64,000 nt of DNA from Actinomadura opuntiae. GTDB lineage: Bacteria; Actinomycetota; Actinomycetes; Streptosporangiales; Streptosporangiaceae. Under the pieces are notes generated by a model, which saw nothing but the letters and a program-made list of their open reading frames with translations, did no database searches and was not told the DNA's origin. Positions 1 to 8,632 of this stretch are shown piece after piece (positions within the stretch are counted from its first letter, which is position 1; every line of letters starts with the position of its first letter). The stretch covers positions 1 through 64,000 of the forward strand of contig NZ_JASNWF010000020.1 of the NCBI RefSeq assembly GCF_030283205.1, read 5' to 3'. A program made the translations under genes and the position numbers.

Positions 1-2
1 GC

Positions 3-2753
3 CGCCCCCCCGACCACCCGTCCCGACATCCCCCAGCAGATCCCGGCCCCCGCCTCCTTCGCAACCCCGCCCCCTTCCCCCCGCCCGAGACCACTCCCCG
101 GAACACCCCCGCTGCGGCGAACCAGAACGGTGAGCAGGCAGCGACCGATGCCCGTTCCACCGAACGCCCGAACGAGACCGCCGGTCAGCCGGCGCCCGAC
201 GGCGTGCCGACGGCGCGTGATGGTTCTACCGAGCCCGCTGAGCCGGTCGCGCCTACCACGGCACACCAGGGCACCGAGCAGCCAACACCATCGGCGCCTG
301 CCGCTTCCGCCGAGCGCGCGAGTGAGGCGGTTGCGCCTGCTTCGATTGAGCGCGATGCCATCTCCGGCCAGGACGCACCCGCCGCGGCGCAGCAGAACGG
401 CGAGCAGGCAGCGGATCGCTCGGCCGAGCAGGTGAGCGAGCTGCCCGGTCGTGACGCCAGAACGGCCGCGAACGCGGCCGCCCCCCAGCAGGCCGCGTCG
501 GACGGCGTGCCGGCGGCGCGTGATGGTTCTACCGAGCGCGCGAGCGAGCCCGCCGAGCCGGTTACGCCTGCCGCGCCGCACCAAGGCAGCGAGCAGCCAA
601 CACCATCGGCGCAGGGTGGCCCCGCCGAGCGTGCGAGTGAGCCCGCTGAGTCGGCGGCTGAGCCGGTCGCGCCTGCCACGGCGCGTCAAGGCAGCGAGGA
701 GTCCACGCCATCGGCGCCTGCTGCTTCTGCCGGGCAGCCGGCGGAGGCCGCCGAGCGCGACGTCGGACCGCGCGAGGATGTGGCTGACACCGCGGGGCGC
801 GACGCTGAGCGGGCGAGTGAGGCGGCCGCCCCTGCTGCCGCGCAGCAGGCGGGAGAGCGTGTTCGTTCCGCTGAACGGGCTGGTGAGGGCGCTGGCCGGG
901 AGTTCGGCGTGGGCGAGGAAGTGCCCGTTGCTCCGGACCGGGACGCCGTGCAGGCAGCTGGCAGGCCGGCGGTGCCGGAGGCGCGTGAGGGTGCCGGAGA
1001 GCGCGTCAGTGAGGGCGCCGATGCCGGGGCCAGCGGGAACGTGCCCGGCGCGGAGCAGGCGGCGCCGGGTGGGGCCGCTGCTTCTGCTGGTGAGGGGCGT
1101 CAGGGAGCCGTGCCGGTCGGTGGGGCTTCGCGGGGGCGCAGGCGTGGCGCGGAGCAGTTCGGCGGGGAGCCCGGTGACAAGAAGGTCGCCGGGTGGCGGA
1201 CGGCGGCGCCTCGCAGGGCGCCGGTCGCGCCGCCGCCCCAGCAGCAGCCAGCCCAGCAGCAGCCGGTGCCGCAGCAGCCGGTGCCTCAGCGGCCGGCGGC
1301 GCAGGGGCCCACGCGGCCGGATCTGCCGCGGCAGGTGCCGCAGCGGGGCGGCCAGGGCGCGCCCGTGCAGCCGGCGGCGCGGCAGCCCGAACAGCAGCCC
1401 GCGCAGCCGCCTGCGGTGCGGCCGCCGGCGCCGACGCGGCCGGACATTCCGGTGCAGGGCAGGCCGGCCGCGCCCGCGGCGTTCGGCGGGCCGCAGGCCG
1501 GGCCGGGCGAGGAGAACGAGTGGCGGCCCGCCAAGCAGGAGCGGGACGCGGGGACGCCGCGCCTGGAAGCGCCGCGTCCGTGGTCGAAGGGCTTGTCGAA
1601 GCCGCTGCGTCCGGCGTCCACGGACAACATGCTGTGGCCGCCCTTCCCCGAGCCGGGGAAGGCGCCGGAGGCGTACGCGGACCTGCCGCCGCAGGGCGTG
1701 CCGATCCCGGAGCGGCCGCAGCAGCCCCAGCCGCCGCAGGAGCCGGTGGAGGAGCAGGCGCCGCCGCGCGAGGTGCGGTCGCAGCCGCAGTCGCCGGTGC
1801 GGCCGAGGCCGCTGCCGCCGCCCCCGGCGCCGCCCGTGCACGGGCCCGCGATCACCCCGCCGGGGCCGGAGCACGAGGTCACGACCGGCGGGCTGCGCAG
1901 GCTGATCCAGGCGGTCGGCGGCGGGCACGGCGAGGTGGACGCCGAGTACCAGCAGCGGCTCCAGCAGCCGTTCCACGGGACGCGGCACGTCGTGGTCCTC
2001 GGGTGCACCGGCGGCGCGGGGCAGACCGTCACCGCGCTGATGCTCGGGCACACGTTCGCGCAGCACAACGGCGAGCCGGTCGTCGCGATCGACGTGAACC
2101 CGGGGCCGGGCGCGCTGGCGCGGCGGACGCGCAGCGAGACCAACGAGACGCTGACCTCGCTCATCACGCGGGCGGACCAGGTCGGCAGCCTCACCGCGAT
2201 GCGCCGCTACACCTCGCAGGCCAAGTCCGGGCTCGATGTCATCGCGGCCGGGAAGAACCCGCTGCAGGCGCTCGACGACCGCGACTACGCGCTCGCGATC
2301 CGCACCATTGACAAGTTCTACTCGGTGACGCTGCTGGACACGGCCGCGGCGGTGGTCGCGCGCGTCCTGCCGTACGCCGACCAGATCGTGCTGGTCGCGC
2401 CGGCCAGCGCGGACGCGCCGCGCGCGGTGGCGATGACGTTCGAGTGGCTGGACGGGCACGGCTACGAGGAGCTGCGGTCCCGCGCCGTCACGGTCATCAA
2501 CGGGGTGAGCCGCCGCAGCATGGACGACGTCGAGCAGGCCGAGGCCGTCGCGCGGGGGCGTTGCCGTGCCCTCGTGCGGATCCCGTGGGACGATCACCTC
2601 AGCATGGACCGCGCGCCGCGCAACGAGCTGAAGTCGTTGCGCGCGCCGACGCGCCGTGCCTATCTTGCCCTCGCCGGCGTGGTCGCCGGCGGCTTCACCG
2701 TCGTGCCCGAGCGTTACCAGGAGCTTCAGCAGGAGCAGGAGGCCACCCGATGA
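3..2753 (+). CDS. MinD/ParA-like ATPase with long disordered N-terminus (5' partial)
   Basis: The frame is open to the left window edge, so the true start lies outside; a GTG at 204 has no ribosome site and is not needed. Up to about 1850 the protein is Ala/Pro/Glu/Gln-rich low complexity with recurring blocks (QGSEQPTPSAP-like), probably disordered. From about 1960 to 2700 comes a MinD/ParA-type P-loop domain. Its deviant Walker A reads GCTGGAGQTVTA, with Gln where the catalytic Lys is expected, so ATP hydrolysis may be impaired. DVNPGPGALARR and LLDTAAAVV follow at the switch/Walker B positions. It heads a coupled operon with VirB4-, VirB6- and VirB8-like genes, so a role in positioning or regulating that membrane machine is inferred. 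The family assignment is good; the function is unknown. Confidence 0.85.
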   Translation, partial: RPPDHPSRHPPADPGPRLLRNPAPFPPPETTPRNTPAAANQNGEQAATDARSTERPNETAGQPAPDGVPTARDGSTEPAEPVAPTTAHQGTEQPTPSAPAASAERASEAVAPASIERDAISGQDAPAAAQQNGEQAADRSAEQVSELPGRDARTAANAAAPQQAASDGVPAARDGSTERASEPAEPVTPAAPHQGSEQPTPSAQGGPAERASEPAESAAEPVAPATARQGSEESTPSAPAASAGQPAEAAERDVGPREDVADTAGRDAERASEAAAPAAAQQAGERVRSAERAGEGAGREFGVGEEVPVAPDRDAVQAAGRPAVPEAREGAGERVSEGADAGASGNVPGAEQAAPGGAAASAGEGRQGAVPVGGASRGRRRGAEQFGGEPGDKKVAGWRTAAPRRAPVAPPPQQQPAQQQPVPQQPVPQRPAAQGPTRPDLPRQVPQRGGQGAPVQPAARQPEQQPAQPPAVRPPAPTRPDIPVQGRPAAPAAFGGPQAGPGEENEWRPAKQERDAGTPRLEAPRPWSKGLSKPLRPASTDNMLWPPFPEPGKAPEAYADLPPQGVPIPERPQQPQPPQEPVEEQAPPREVRSQPQSPVRPRPLPPPPAPPVHGPAITPPGPEHEVTTGGLRRLIQAVGGGHGEVDAEYQQRLQQPFHGTRHVVVLGCTGGAGQTVTALMLGHTFAQHNGEPVVAIDVNPGPGALARRTRSETNETLTSLITRADQVGSLTAMRRYTSQAKSGLDVIAAGKNPLQALDDRDYALAIRTIDKFYSVTLLDTAAAVVARVLPYADQIVLVAPASADAPRAVAMTFEWLDGHGYEELRSRAVTVINGVSRRSMDDVEQAEAVARGRCRALVRIPWDDHLSMDRAPRNELKSLRAPTRRAYLALAGVVAGGFTVVPERYQELQQEQEATR

Positions 2754-2917
2754 GCGCCCCTCGCGGGCACCGAGCCGGCCGGACGGGCGCGAGCGTGGCG
2801 GGCGCGCCTGTCGATGATGTCCGCCCGGACGCCGAACACTCTCCCCGCCAGCCCTTCGCAGCCGCATGCCGATCGGGAGAATCATTGGTCAGGACCAGGG
2901 TCGGGAGGACGGCATGA
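2750..2917 (+). CDS. small 55-aa protein of the secretion operon
   Basis: This short frame starts at an ATG overlapping the upstream TGA (ATGA at 2750) and ends in a TGA overlapping the next ATG (ATGA at 2914). A strong AGGAGG at 2737-2742 sits seven bases before its start. This coupling at both ends is why I call it real despite its size. The product is Arg/Ala/Gly-rich with no membrane segment or known motif (it begins MSAPRGHRAGRTG). It could be a small assembly partner, or merely a translated spacer that couples virB4 to the ATPase gene. Homologues at the same position in related operons would decide. Confidence 0.5.
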   Translation: MSAPRGHRAGRTGASVAGAPVDDVRPDAEHSPRQPFAAACRSGESLVRTRVGRTA

Positions 2918-5403
2918 GCAAGGCCAGCCGGCTGGCCGTGCGGTACTTCGACGACCGCGTGCTGCTCACCGACAACGCGGCCTGGGCGTACTTCCGGCTG
3001 CCCACGGTGTCCTACGAGTTCACCACGGGGGAGGAGCGGGAGGCGCTCGCCACCAACATCACCATCGCGCTCGCCGGGATCCGGATGCAGGACGCCGAGG
3101 TGCACCTGCGGATCGCGCACCGGACGTACCCGGCGGCGGAGTGGGCGCTGGCGCTGGACAGGACGTCCGACGGCGGCGCCGGGTGGCGGGAGTACCTCGA
3201 GGAGACCTACGCGCACGTGTGGGCGAAGGACTTCTGGACCAAGGAGGTCTACCTCGGGGTGCGGCTCGGGCAGCGCGGGATGGGCGCGCACCTGTCCGGC
3301 GGGGTGGTGTCGCAGCTCCTCGGGTTCTACAAGCGCAGCGAGAAGGTCCTCGGCGTCAACGACGACGCGATCGACAAACGGGAGATCGGGCGCTGGACCG
3401 ACCAGGCCGAACGGATCGGCCGGGCGCTCGGCGGATCCGCCCTGTACGCCCGGCACGCCACCTCCACGGAGGTGGCGTGGCTGTTCCAGCACGCGGTGAC
3501 GGGGTCGCTGGCCGATCCGCCGCCGTCGGCGGTGCCGCGCCGGGCTTGGGGGAAGGGCGAGATCGAGTCGCTGGTCGAGGGCGCCATCCACAACGGCCGC
3601 TCGTACCTGCGGATCGAGCAGCCGAACTTCACCGGTATGGGCGGCGGCGCGACGGCCGCGTCCTATGTCGCGTACCTGTCGTTCGCCCGGTTCCCGGACA
3701 TGATGCCGTTCCCGGACGGCGAGCCCTGGTTCCACTACGCCGACGCGCTGCCGTTCCCCGTCGAGATCAGCGCGCGGATGAAGCTGATCCCGCCGGCGAA
3801 GGCGTCCAAGGACGTCTCCCGCAAGCTCGCGCACGCACGCGACATGGACCAGCACATCCGGGAGGCGGGCGCGGAGGCCCCGATCGCGCTCGCGGAGCAG
3901 ATCGATGCCGCGCGGATGCTGGAGCACGGCATCACCAAGGAGCGCCTCCCGTTCGTCTACGGGTGGCACCGGCTGATCGTGTCCGCGCCGACCGAGGAAC
4001 TGCTCGCGCAGCGGGTCGACGCGGTCGTCGAGCACTACCGCGACATCGGCATCGACGTCGTCAACTCGACCGGCGACCAGTTCTCGCTGTTCCTGGAGTC
4101 GCTGCCCGGCGACCAGATCCGGCTGAACGCCTATGCGCAGCGGCAGCCGCTGCGCACCATCGCGGGCGGGATGCCGGTCGCGACCGTCGACCTCGGCGAC
4201 CGGACGGACGACAACGACGAGGGCTGGATCGGGCCCTACATCGGCGAGACGCTCGGCCGGGCCCGGTCGATCGTCCACTTCGACCCGCTCGTCGCCGCGG
4301 CCCGCAACCGTCCGACCGCCGTCGCCATCACCGGCGAGCCCGGCGGCGGCAAGACCACCCTCGCGCTGCTGCTGATCTACCAGATGGCGCTGCGCGGGGT
4401 CACGATCGCGGCGATCGACCCGAAGGGCGACGCCGAGTCCCTGGTCGAGCTGCTGAAGGCGCGGGGGCGCAAGGCGCGGATCCTGCCGCTCGGGTCCGCC
4501 GCGCCCGGCCTGCTCGACCCGTTCTCGTTCGGCGACGACCTCGCCACCAAGAAGACGATGGCGACCGAGACGCTGCGGCTGCTGCTGCCCCGGATGTCGG
4601 AGGAGCGCGAGTCCGCGATGATCCAGGCGGTCGGCGCCGTCGCGAACGCCGACCAGCCGTCCCTCGGCCGCGTCGTCGACCACCTGGAGGGCGCCGCCGA
4701 CCCCGCGTCCAAGAACCTCGGTGCGGTGCTGCGGTCGATGTCGGAGATGCACCTCGCGCGGCTGTGCTTCGACCCGTCCGGCGGCGAGCGCATCGACACC
4801 GCCGGCTGGACGACCGTGTTCACCCTCGGCGGCCTCACCCTCCCCGACGTCGCCATCTCCCGCGAGGACTATTCCTACGAGCAGCGGCTGTCGGTCGCGT
4901 TGATGTACCTGGTGTCGCAGTTCGCGCGGCGGCTGATGCACGGCCTCGACCGGCGGCTGCCCAAGGCGATCTTCCTGGACGAGGCATGGGCGATCACCTC
5001 CACACCAGAGGGCGCCAAGCTGGTGCCGGAGGTCTCCCGGATGGGGCGCTCCCGCAACACCGCGCTGATCCTGGTCTCCCAGAACGCGGGCGACCTGCTG
5101 AACGAACAGGTGACCAACTGCCTGTCGTCGGTCTTCTCCTTCCGCTCCACCGAACGGGTCGAGGTCGGCAACGTGATGTCGCTGCTGGGGGTCGAGTCGT
5201 CCGACGAGCACAAGGCCGTGCTGCGCAACCTCGGGAACGGCGAGTGCATCTTCCGCGACCTGGACGGGCGGGCGGGGCGGATCGGCGTCGACCTGATCTC
5301 CGAGGAGCTGCGGCGCTGGCTGGACACCAACCCGACCCGGTCGCGTCCCGGGCAAGCAGAACTCACCGCAGCGGGGGCCGAGGTCGAGGAGGTCAGCCGA
5401 TGA
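2914..5403 (+). CDS. VirB4-like type IV secretion ATPase
   Basis: An 829-aa ATPase of the VirB4/TraC type, expected to sit at the inner face of the membrane and power substrate transfer or channel assembly. Walker A is GEPGGGKTT at residues 474-482 and Walker B is IFLDEAW at about 686-692. The N-terminal half (about 1-440) matches the variable VirB4 membrane-association region, and the C-terminal half is the RecA-like motor. Start MSKASR is chosen because GGGAGGA lies at 2903-2909; an upstream ATG at 2866 has no ribosome site. It is coupled by ATGA overlaps to the small ORF before it and the VirB6-like gene after it. No VirD4/TcpA coupling ATPase is visible here; it may lie left of the window. 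Confidence 0.9.
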   Translation: MSKASRLAVRYFDDRVLLTDNAAWAYFRLPTVSYEFTTGEEREALATNITIALAGIRMQDAEVHLRIAHRTYPAAEWALALDRTSDGGAGWREYLEETYAHVWAKDFWTKEVYLGVRLGQRGMGAHLSGGVVSQLLGFYKRSEKVLGVNDDAIDKREIGRWTDQAERIGRALGGSALYARHATSTEVAWLFQHAVTGSLADPPPSAVPRRAWGKGEIESLVEGAIHNGRSYLRIEQPNFTGMGGGATAASYVAYLSFARFPDMMPFPDGEPWFHYADALPFPVEISARMKLIPPAKASKDVSRKLAHARDMDQHIREAGAEAPIALAEQIDAARMLEHGITKERLPFVYGWHRLIVSAPTEELLAQRVDAVVEHYRDIGIDVVNSTGDQFSLFLESLPGDQIRLNAYAQRQPLRTIAGGMPVATVDLGDRTDDNDEGWIGPYIGETLGRARSIVHFDPLVAAARNRPTAVAITGEPGGGKTTLALLLIYQMALRGVTIAAIDPKGDAESLVELLKARGRKARILPLGSAAPGLLDPFSFGDDLATKKTMATETLRLLLPRMSEERESAMIQAVGAVANADQPSLGRVVDHLEGAADPASKNLGAVLRSMSEMHLARLCFDPSGGERIDTAGWTTVFTLGGLTLPDVAISREDYSYEQRLSVALMYLVSQFARRLMHGLDRRLPKAIFLDEAWAITSTPEGAKLVPEVSRMGRSRNTALILVSQNAGDLLNEQVTNCLSSVFSFRSTERVEVGNVMSLLGVESSDEHKAVLRNLGNGECIFRDLDGRAGRIGVDLISEELRRWLDTNPTRSRPGQAELTAAGAEVEEVSR

Positions 5404-7994
5404 GGGGTCCCCGCATCCGGACCGAGCGCCTGCAGCGCTCACCCGGCGAACGCCTCGACCTGCGCCGCACCCGCACCCGGCGCCGCCGCCCGCGCAGCAG
5501 GCGTTCCGCCGTGCTGCTGATCATCATGGCGCTGTTCCTGGTCAGCCCGCTGTCGCCCGCGTCCGCCTCGATCCCGCTGCCACCGGGGTCCAACCCGAAC
5601 GACGCGTGCGCGCCCGCGGACAACCCGTCGCCGGAGGCGTACGGGTCGGGGACGGACGGGCTGATCAAGCCGCCGAACTATCCGGACGCGAAGCTGCAGG
5701 GAACGCCGGTCGACCAGCTGACCTACTACGACCGGTACGGCACGGCCGGGCAGACCTGGTACGCGGTCGACATGGGCTGCTCGGACGCGATGGCGATGAT
5801 GGGCAACGCCGTCGCCAACACGACGTTCACGCTGGTCCGGGCGATCGACCGGACGACGATCAGCATCTACCAGGCCGCCGCGTCGGAGTCGCTGCTCGGC
5901 TGGCTGAAGACCACGGTCGACGGCGTCATCAGCGGGATCGGCAAGACCTTCAACGCGCGCTACTGGTCGTGGGTGGTCATCCTCGGCGCGATGTGGCTGG
6001 CTTGGTGGGGCCTGGTCCGCAAGCGGGCGAGCAAGGTGACCGAGGGCGTGATCTGGATGGTGGCCGCGATGGTGGCGCTGATCTGGCTGATCGCGCGGCC
6101 CGCGGACTTCACCACGCTCGGCACGAAGGTGTCGTCGGCGACGAGCGCGGCGTTCAACGCTGCGCTGCCGCAGAGCGATACCAAGGGCGGCAGATGCATC
6201 CCGCCGCCGGACGGCAAGCCGGACCCGATGGCGTCGGCGAACCTGGACGCCACCACCCGCAATGCGAACGGGCTGTGGGTGGCGCTGGTCTGCAAGCCGT
6301 GGCTGCAGGGCGAGTTCGGCACCACCGACCCGAACGCGAAGATCGTCAAGCAGAACGCGGACAGGCTGCTGTCGTCGCAGGCGGTGGACCTGCCGGAGAC
6401 GTACGGCGGCCAGAAGGTCGATCTCGGGAAGAAGGCCGACGACTACAAGGGCGTCGCCAAGACCATCAAGGACGACTATCCCGGGACGTACTCGCTGTTC
6501 CAGGGCAAGAGCTGGCAGAACCGGCTGGCGGTGGCGTTCGGCGGGCTGTTCGCGGCGCTGGTCGCCGGCCTGCTGATCATGGTGATCGCGATCGCGCTGA
6601 TCGTGGTGAAGATCGCGTTCCTGCTGCTTTTGGTGGCCGGGCCGATCTTCCTCGGGATCGGCATCCATCCGGGCATCGGCCGGGTGATCGCGGTCCGCTG
6701 GCTGGAACTGCTGCTGTCGATGCTGCTGAAACAGGCGGCGCTGATCGGCGTGCTGGCGCTGCTGCTGTGGGCGTACGGGCTGATCCTCGGCGAGACGCTG
6801 CCGTGGGGCCTGCAGATCCTGCTGATCGCGCTGGTGACGTTCGCGGCGTTCATCTACCGCAAGCCGTTCCAGCACCTGTTCTCGGCGGTCGGCTACTCGG
6901 CGGTGGGGTCGCGGGAGAAGAGCGAGGCCCATCTGGACAAGTCGGTCGCCGAGGCCCGCAAGAACACGGTGGCCGTCGCGGGCGCCGTGGTGCCGGGCGC
7001 GGCCGGGTACCGGCTGGGACGCTGGGCCGGCAAGCGGGACGCGGCGGCGGAGGCGGCCGGTGGCGGCGCCCTCGCGGACGCGACGGCCGGTGCCGGTGCG
7101 GCCGACCGGCGGGCGGGCGTCACCACGGCCGGGGCGGGCGACGGGCCGTCGCCCGAGGCGGCCCCGGTGCTCGCCGCGAAACCGCGGACCGGCGGCATCA
7201 CCACGGGTCCGGGACGGTCCCGGCGCGGCGCGCCCCCGCTGAACCTGCCGTCGCGGACGGCCAAGGCCGGCGACGGACAGGCGGCCGCCGGCGGTGCCGG
7301 TGCCGGTGCCGGTGCCGGTGCCGGTGGCGGTGGCGGAGGTGCGGGCGTGGGCGCGGTCGTCGCGCGGCCGGGCGGGGTCTCGGGTGGTCGCTCGGGCGGC
7401 GGCTCGACGTCGGGCGGAGGCTCGGCGGCGGGCACCGGTAAGCCCTCCGGCGGCGCGGGCTCCGGGACCGGTACTTCGCGTCCCACCTCCTGGGCTGGAC
7501 GCGGCGGTTCCGGCGGCGTCACAGGAGGCGGCGGCAGCGGCGGATCCGGCGGGTCGTCCGGTGGCGGCTCCGGCTCCGGCTCCGGCTCTGGCGGTGGTTC
7601 CGGTGGTTCCGGTGGCGGCTCCGGGAACGGTGGCGGCCGCGGCGGCTGGTTCTCCGGTGGCGGACGCTCGTCCGGCTCCACCGAACGGGCCCGCGGCCGT
7701 GCAGGCGGCGGCTCTGGGGGCTCCGGCGGCTCGGGCGGTTCCGGTGGCGGCGCGCCCGCGCGCGGTTCCGGCGGCTCTGGTGGTTCCGGTGGCTCGGGCG
7801 GTCCGGCATCGAACGTCCCCCGGCCGCGGGCCGGTGCGGGCGGCGGCGGGGCCGCGCCGCCGAACGGCGGGCCGGGCGGGCGGCAGGCGCCGCCGCCGCT
7901 GTGGGGCCGGCGCGGCTCCGAGGAGGGCCCGCCGATCCCGTTCTGGCTGCGTCCCGTCGAGCCCCGCCAGGGCGAGTCCGACCGGGGCGAGTGA
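5400..7994 (+). CDS. VirB6/TrbL-like polytopic membrane protein with Gly/Ser-rich tail
   Basis: 864 aa starting at an ATGA overlap with the VirB4-like gene. After an Arg-rich N-terminus there is a signal or first membrane segment (about 36-57) and an extracytoplasmic domain. Further hydrophobic segments lie at about 188-207, 213-233, 376-420 (probably two) and 434-488 (two or three). This layout fits the VirB6/TrbL channel components of type IV systems. From about residue 510 to the end the protein is low complexity, first Ala/Gly-rich, then dense Gly-Ser with Pro at the C-terminus. The tail looks cytoplasmic or wall-spanning and disordered. The family call rests on topology and position beside VirB4, so it is less certain than its neighbour. 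Confidence 0.75.
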   Translation: MRGPRIRTERLQRSPGERLDLRRTRTRRRRPRSRRSAVLLIIMALFLVSPLSPASASIPLPPGSNPNDACAPADNPSPEAYGSGTDGLIKPPNYPDAKLQGTPVDQLTYYDRYGTAGQTWYAVDMGCSDAMAMMGNAVANTTFTLVRAIDRTTISIYQAAASESLLGWLKTTVDGVISGIGKTFNARYWSWVVILGAMWLAWWGLVRKRASKVTEGVIWMVAAMVALIWLIARPADFTTLGTKVSSATSAAFNAALPQSDTKGGRCIPPPDGKPDPMASANLDATTRNANGLWVALVCKPWLQGEFGTTDPNAKIVKQNADRLLSSQAVDLPETYGGQKVDLGKKADDYKGVAKTIKDDYPGTYSLFQGKSWQNRLAVAFGGLFAALVAGLLIMVIAIALIVVKIAFLLLLVAGPIFLGIGIHPGIGRVIAVRWLELLLSMLLKQAALIGVLALLLWAYGLILGETLPWGLQILLIALVTFAAFIYRKPFQHLFSAVGYSAVGSREKSEAHLDKSVAEARKNTVAVAGAVVPGAAGYRLGRWAGKRDAAAEAAGGGALADATAGAGAADRRAGVTTAGAGDGPSPEAAPVLAAKPRTGGITTGPGRSRRGAPPLNLPSRTAKAGDGQAAAGGAGAGAGAGAGGGGGGAGVGAVVARPGGVSGGRSGGGSTSGGGSAAGTGKPSGGAGSGTGTSRPTSWAGRGGSGGVTGGGGSGGSGGSSGGGSGSGSGSGGGSGGSGGGSGNGGGRGGWFSGGGRSSGSTERARGRAGGGSGGSGGSGGSGGGAPARGSGGSGGSGGSGGPASNVPRPRAGAGGGGAAPPNGGPGGRQAPPPLWGRRGSEEGPPIPFWLRPVEPRQGESDRGE
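7285..7830 (+). repeat. Gly/Ser-codon low-complexity repeat tract
   Basis: Within the VirB6-like gene the DNA is built of short tandem units, such as GGTGCC runs at 7297-7325, GGCTCC runs at 7565-7590 and GGCGGTTCCGGT-type units. They encode GAGAGAGG and GGSGGSGG stretches. Such tracts are prone to slippage length change. Confidence 0.8.
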
Positions 7995-8632
7995 TGAACC
8001 TGAACGACCGCCAGCGCAAGCTCCTGTTCGCGGGGCTCGTGATGGTGCTCGCCGCCGTCGGCGTCTACCTGACGCTGGCGGCGCCCGACCGCGGCCACGA
8101 CAAGGCGGACGCGCGCCCGAAGGTGACGGTGACGCCCGGTCCGAGCGGCCCGGCGTCGCCGCCGCCGGGGATCCACAGCACCGTCGACCCGAGGAACTTC
8201 GACATCTACCGGCTACTGCCGTTCTCGCAGCAGGACTTCGCGGCCGCCGCCGACCTGGCGCAGCGGTTCGTGGCGGCGTACGGGACGTACCGCTACGACG
8301 AGGACCCCGCCGCCTACGTCGGCCGGTTCGCGGGGCTGGTCACCGACGACCTGCGCGGTCAGCTGCAGGCGGACGCGTCGACGCCCGGCCTCCAGGACCA
8401 ACGCCGCAAGGAGCAGGTCGTCGCGCAGGGCAGCGCGTCGCTGGACCAGGTCCGCACCGTCGAGAACAACTCGATCATCTTCTTGGTGACCGGCCGGCAG
8501 CAGCTGACCAGGAACGGGACGGCGAGCAGCGACGGCAAGCAGTACGCGGTGACGGTGGCGCGCGACGGCGGCTCGCTGAAGGTGTACGCGTTCGAGCCGG
8601 CGGACGCGGGGCAGGCGGGGGACACCGGATGA
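7994..8632 (+). CDS. single-pass membrane protein, VirB8/TcpC-like
   Basis: 212 aa, beginning at the last base of the upstream stop codon (TGATG). A short basic N-terminus is followed by one hydrophobic segment (about 9-29), a Pro/Lys linker and an external domain of about 150 residues. That domain starts with FAAAADLAQRFVAAYGTY and contains alternating strands, a pattern like the NTF2-fold domain of VirB8/TcpC assembly factors. Size, topology and its place between VirB6-like and VirB1-like genes support a scaffold role. Sequence similarity to VirB8 cannot be proved by eye. Confidence 0.6.
   Translation: MNLNDRQRKLLFAGLVMVLAAVGVYLTLAAPDRGHDKADARPKVTVTPGPSGPASPPPGIHSTVDPRNFDIYRLLPFSQQDFAAAADLAQRFVAAYGTYRYDEDPAAYVGRFAGLVTDDLRGQLQADASTPGLQDQRRKEQVVAQGSASLDQVRTVENNSIIFLVTGRQQLTRNGTASSDGKQYAVTVARDGGSLKVYAFEPADAGQAGDTG

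Noticed and set aside
2695..5442. A very long open frame antisense to the VirB4-like gene
   Set aside because: It mirrors third-position GC bias of the real gene, has an Arg/Asp/Gly/Leu-rich composition with no domain, and lies opposite a well-supported ATPase.
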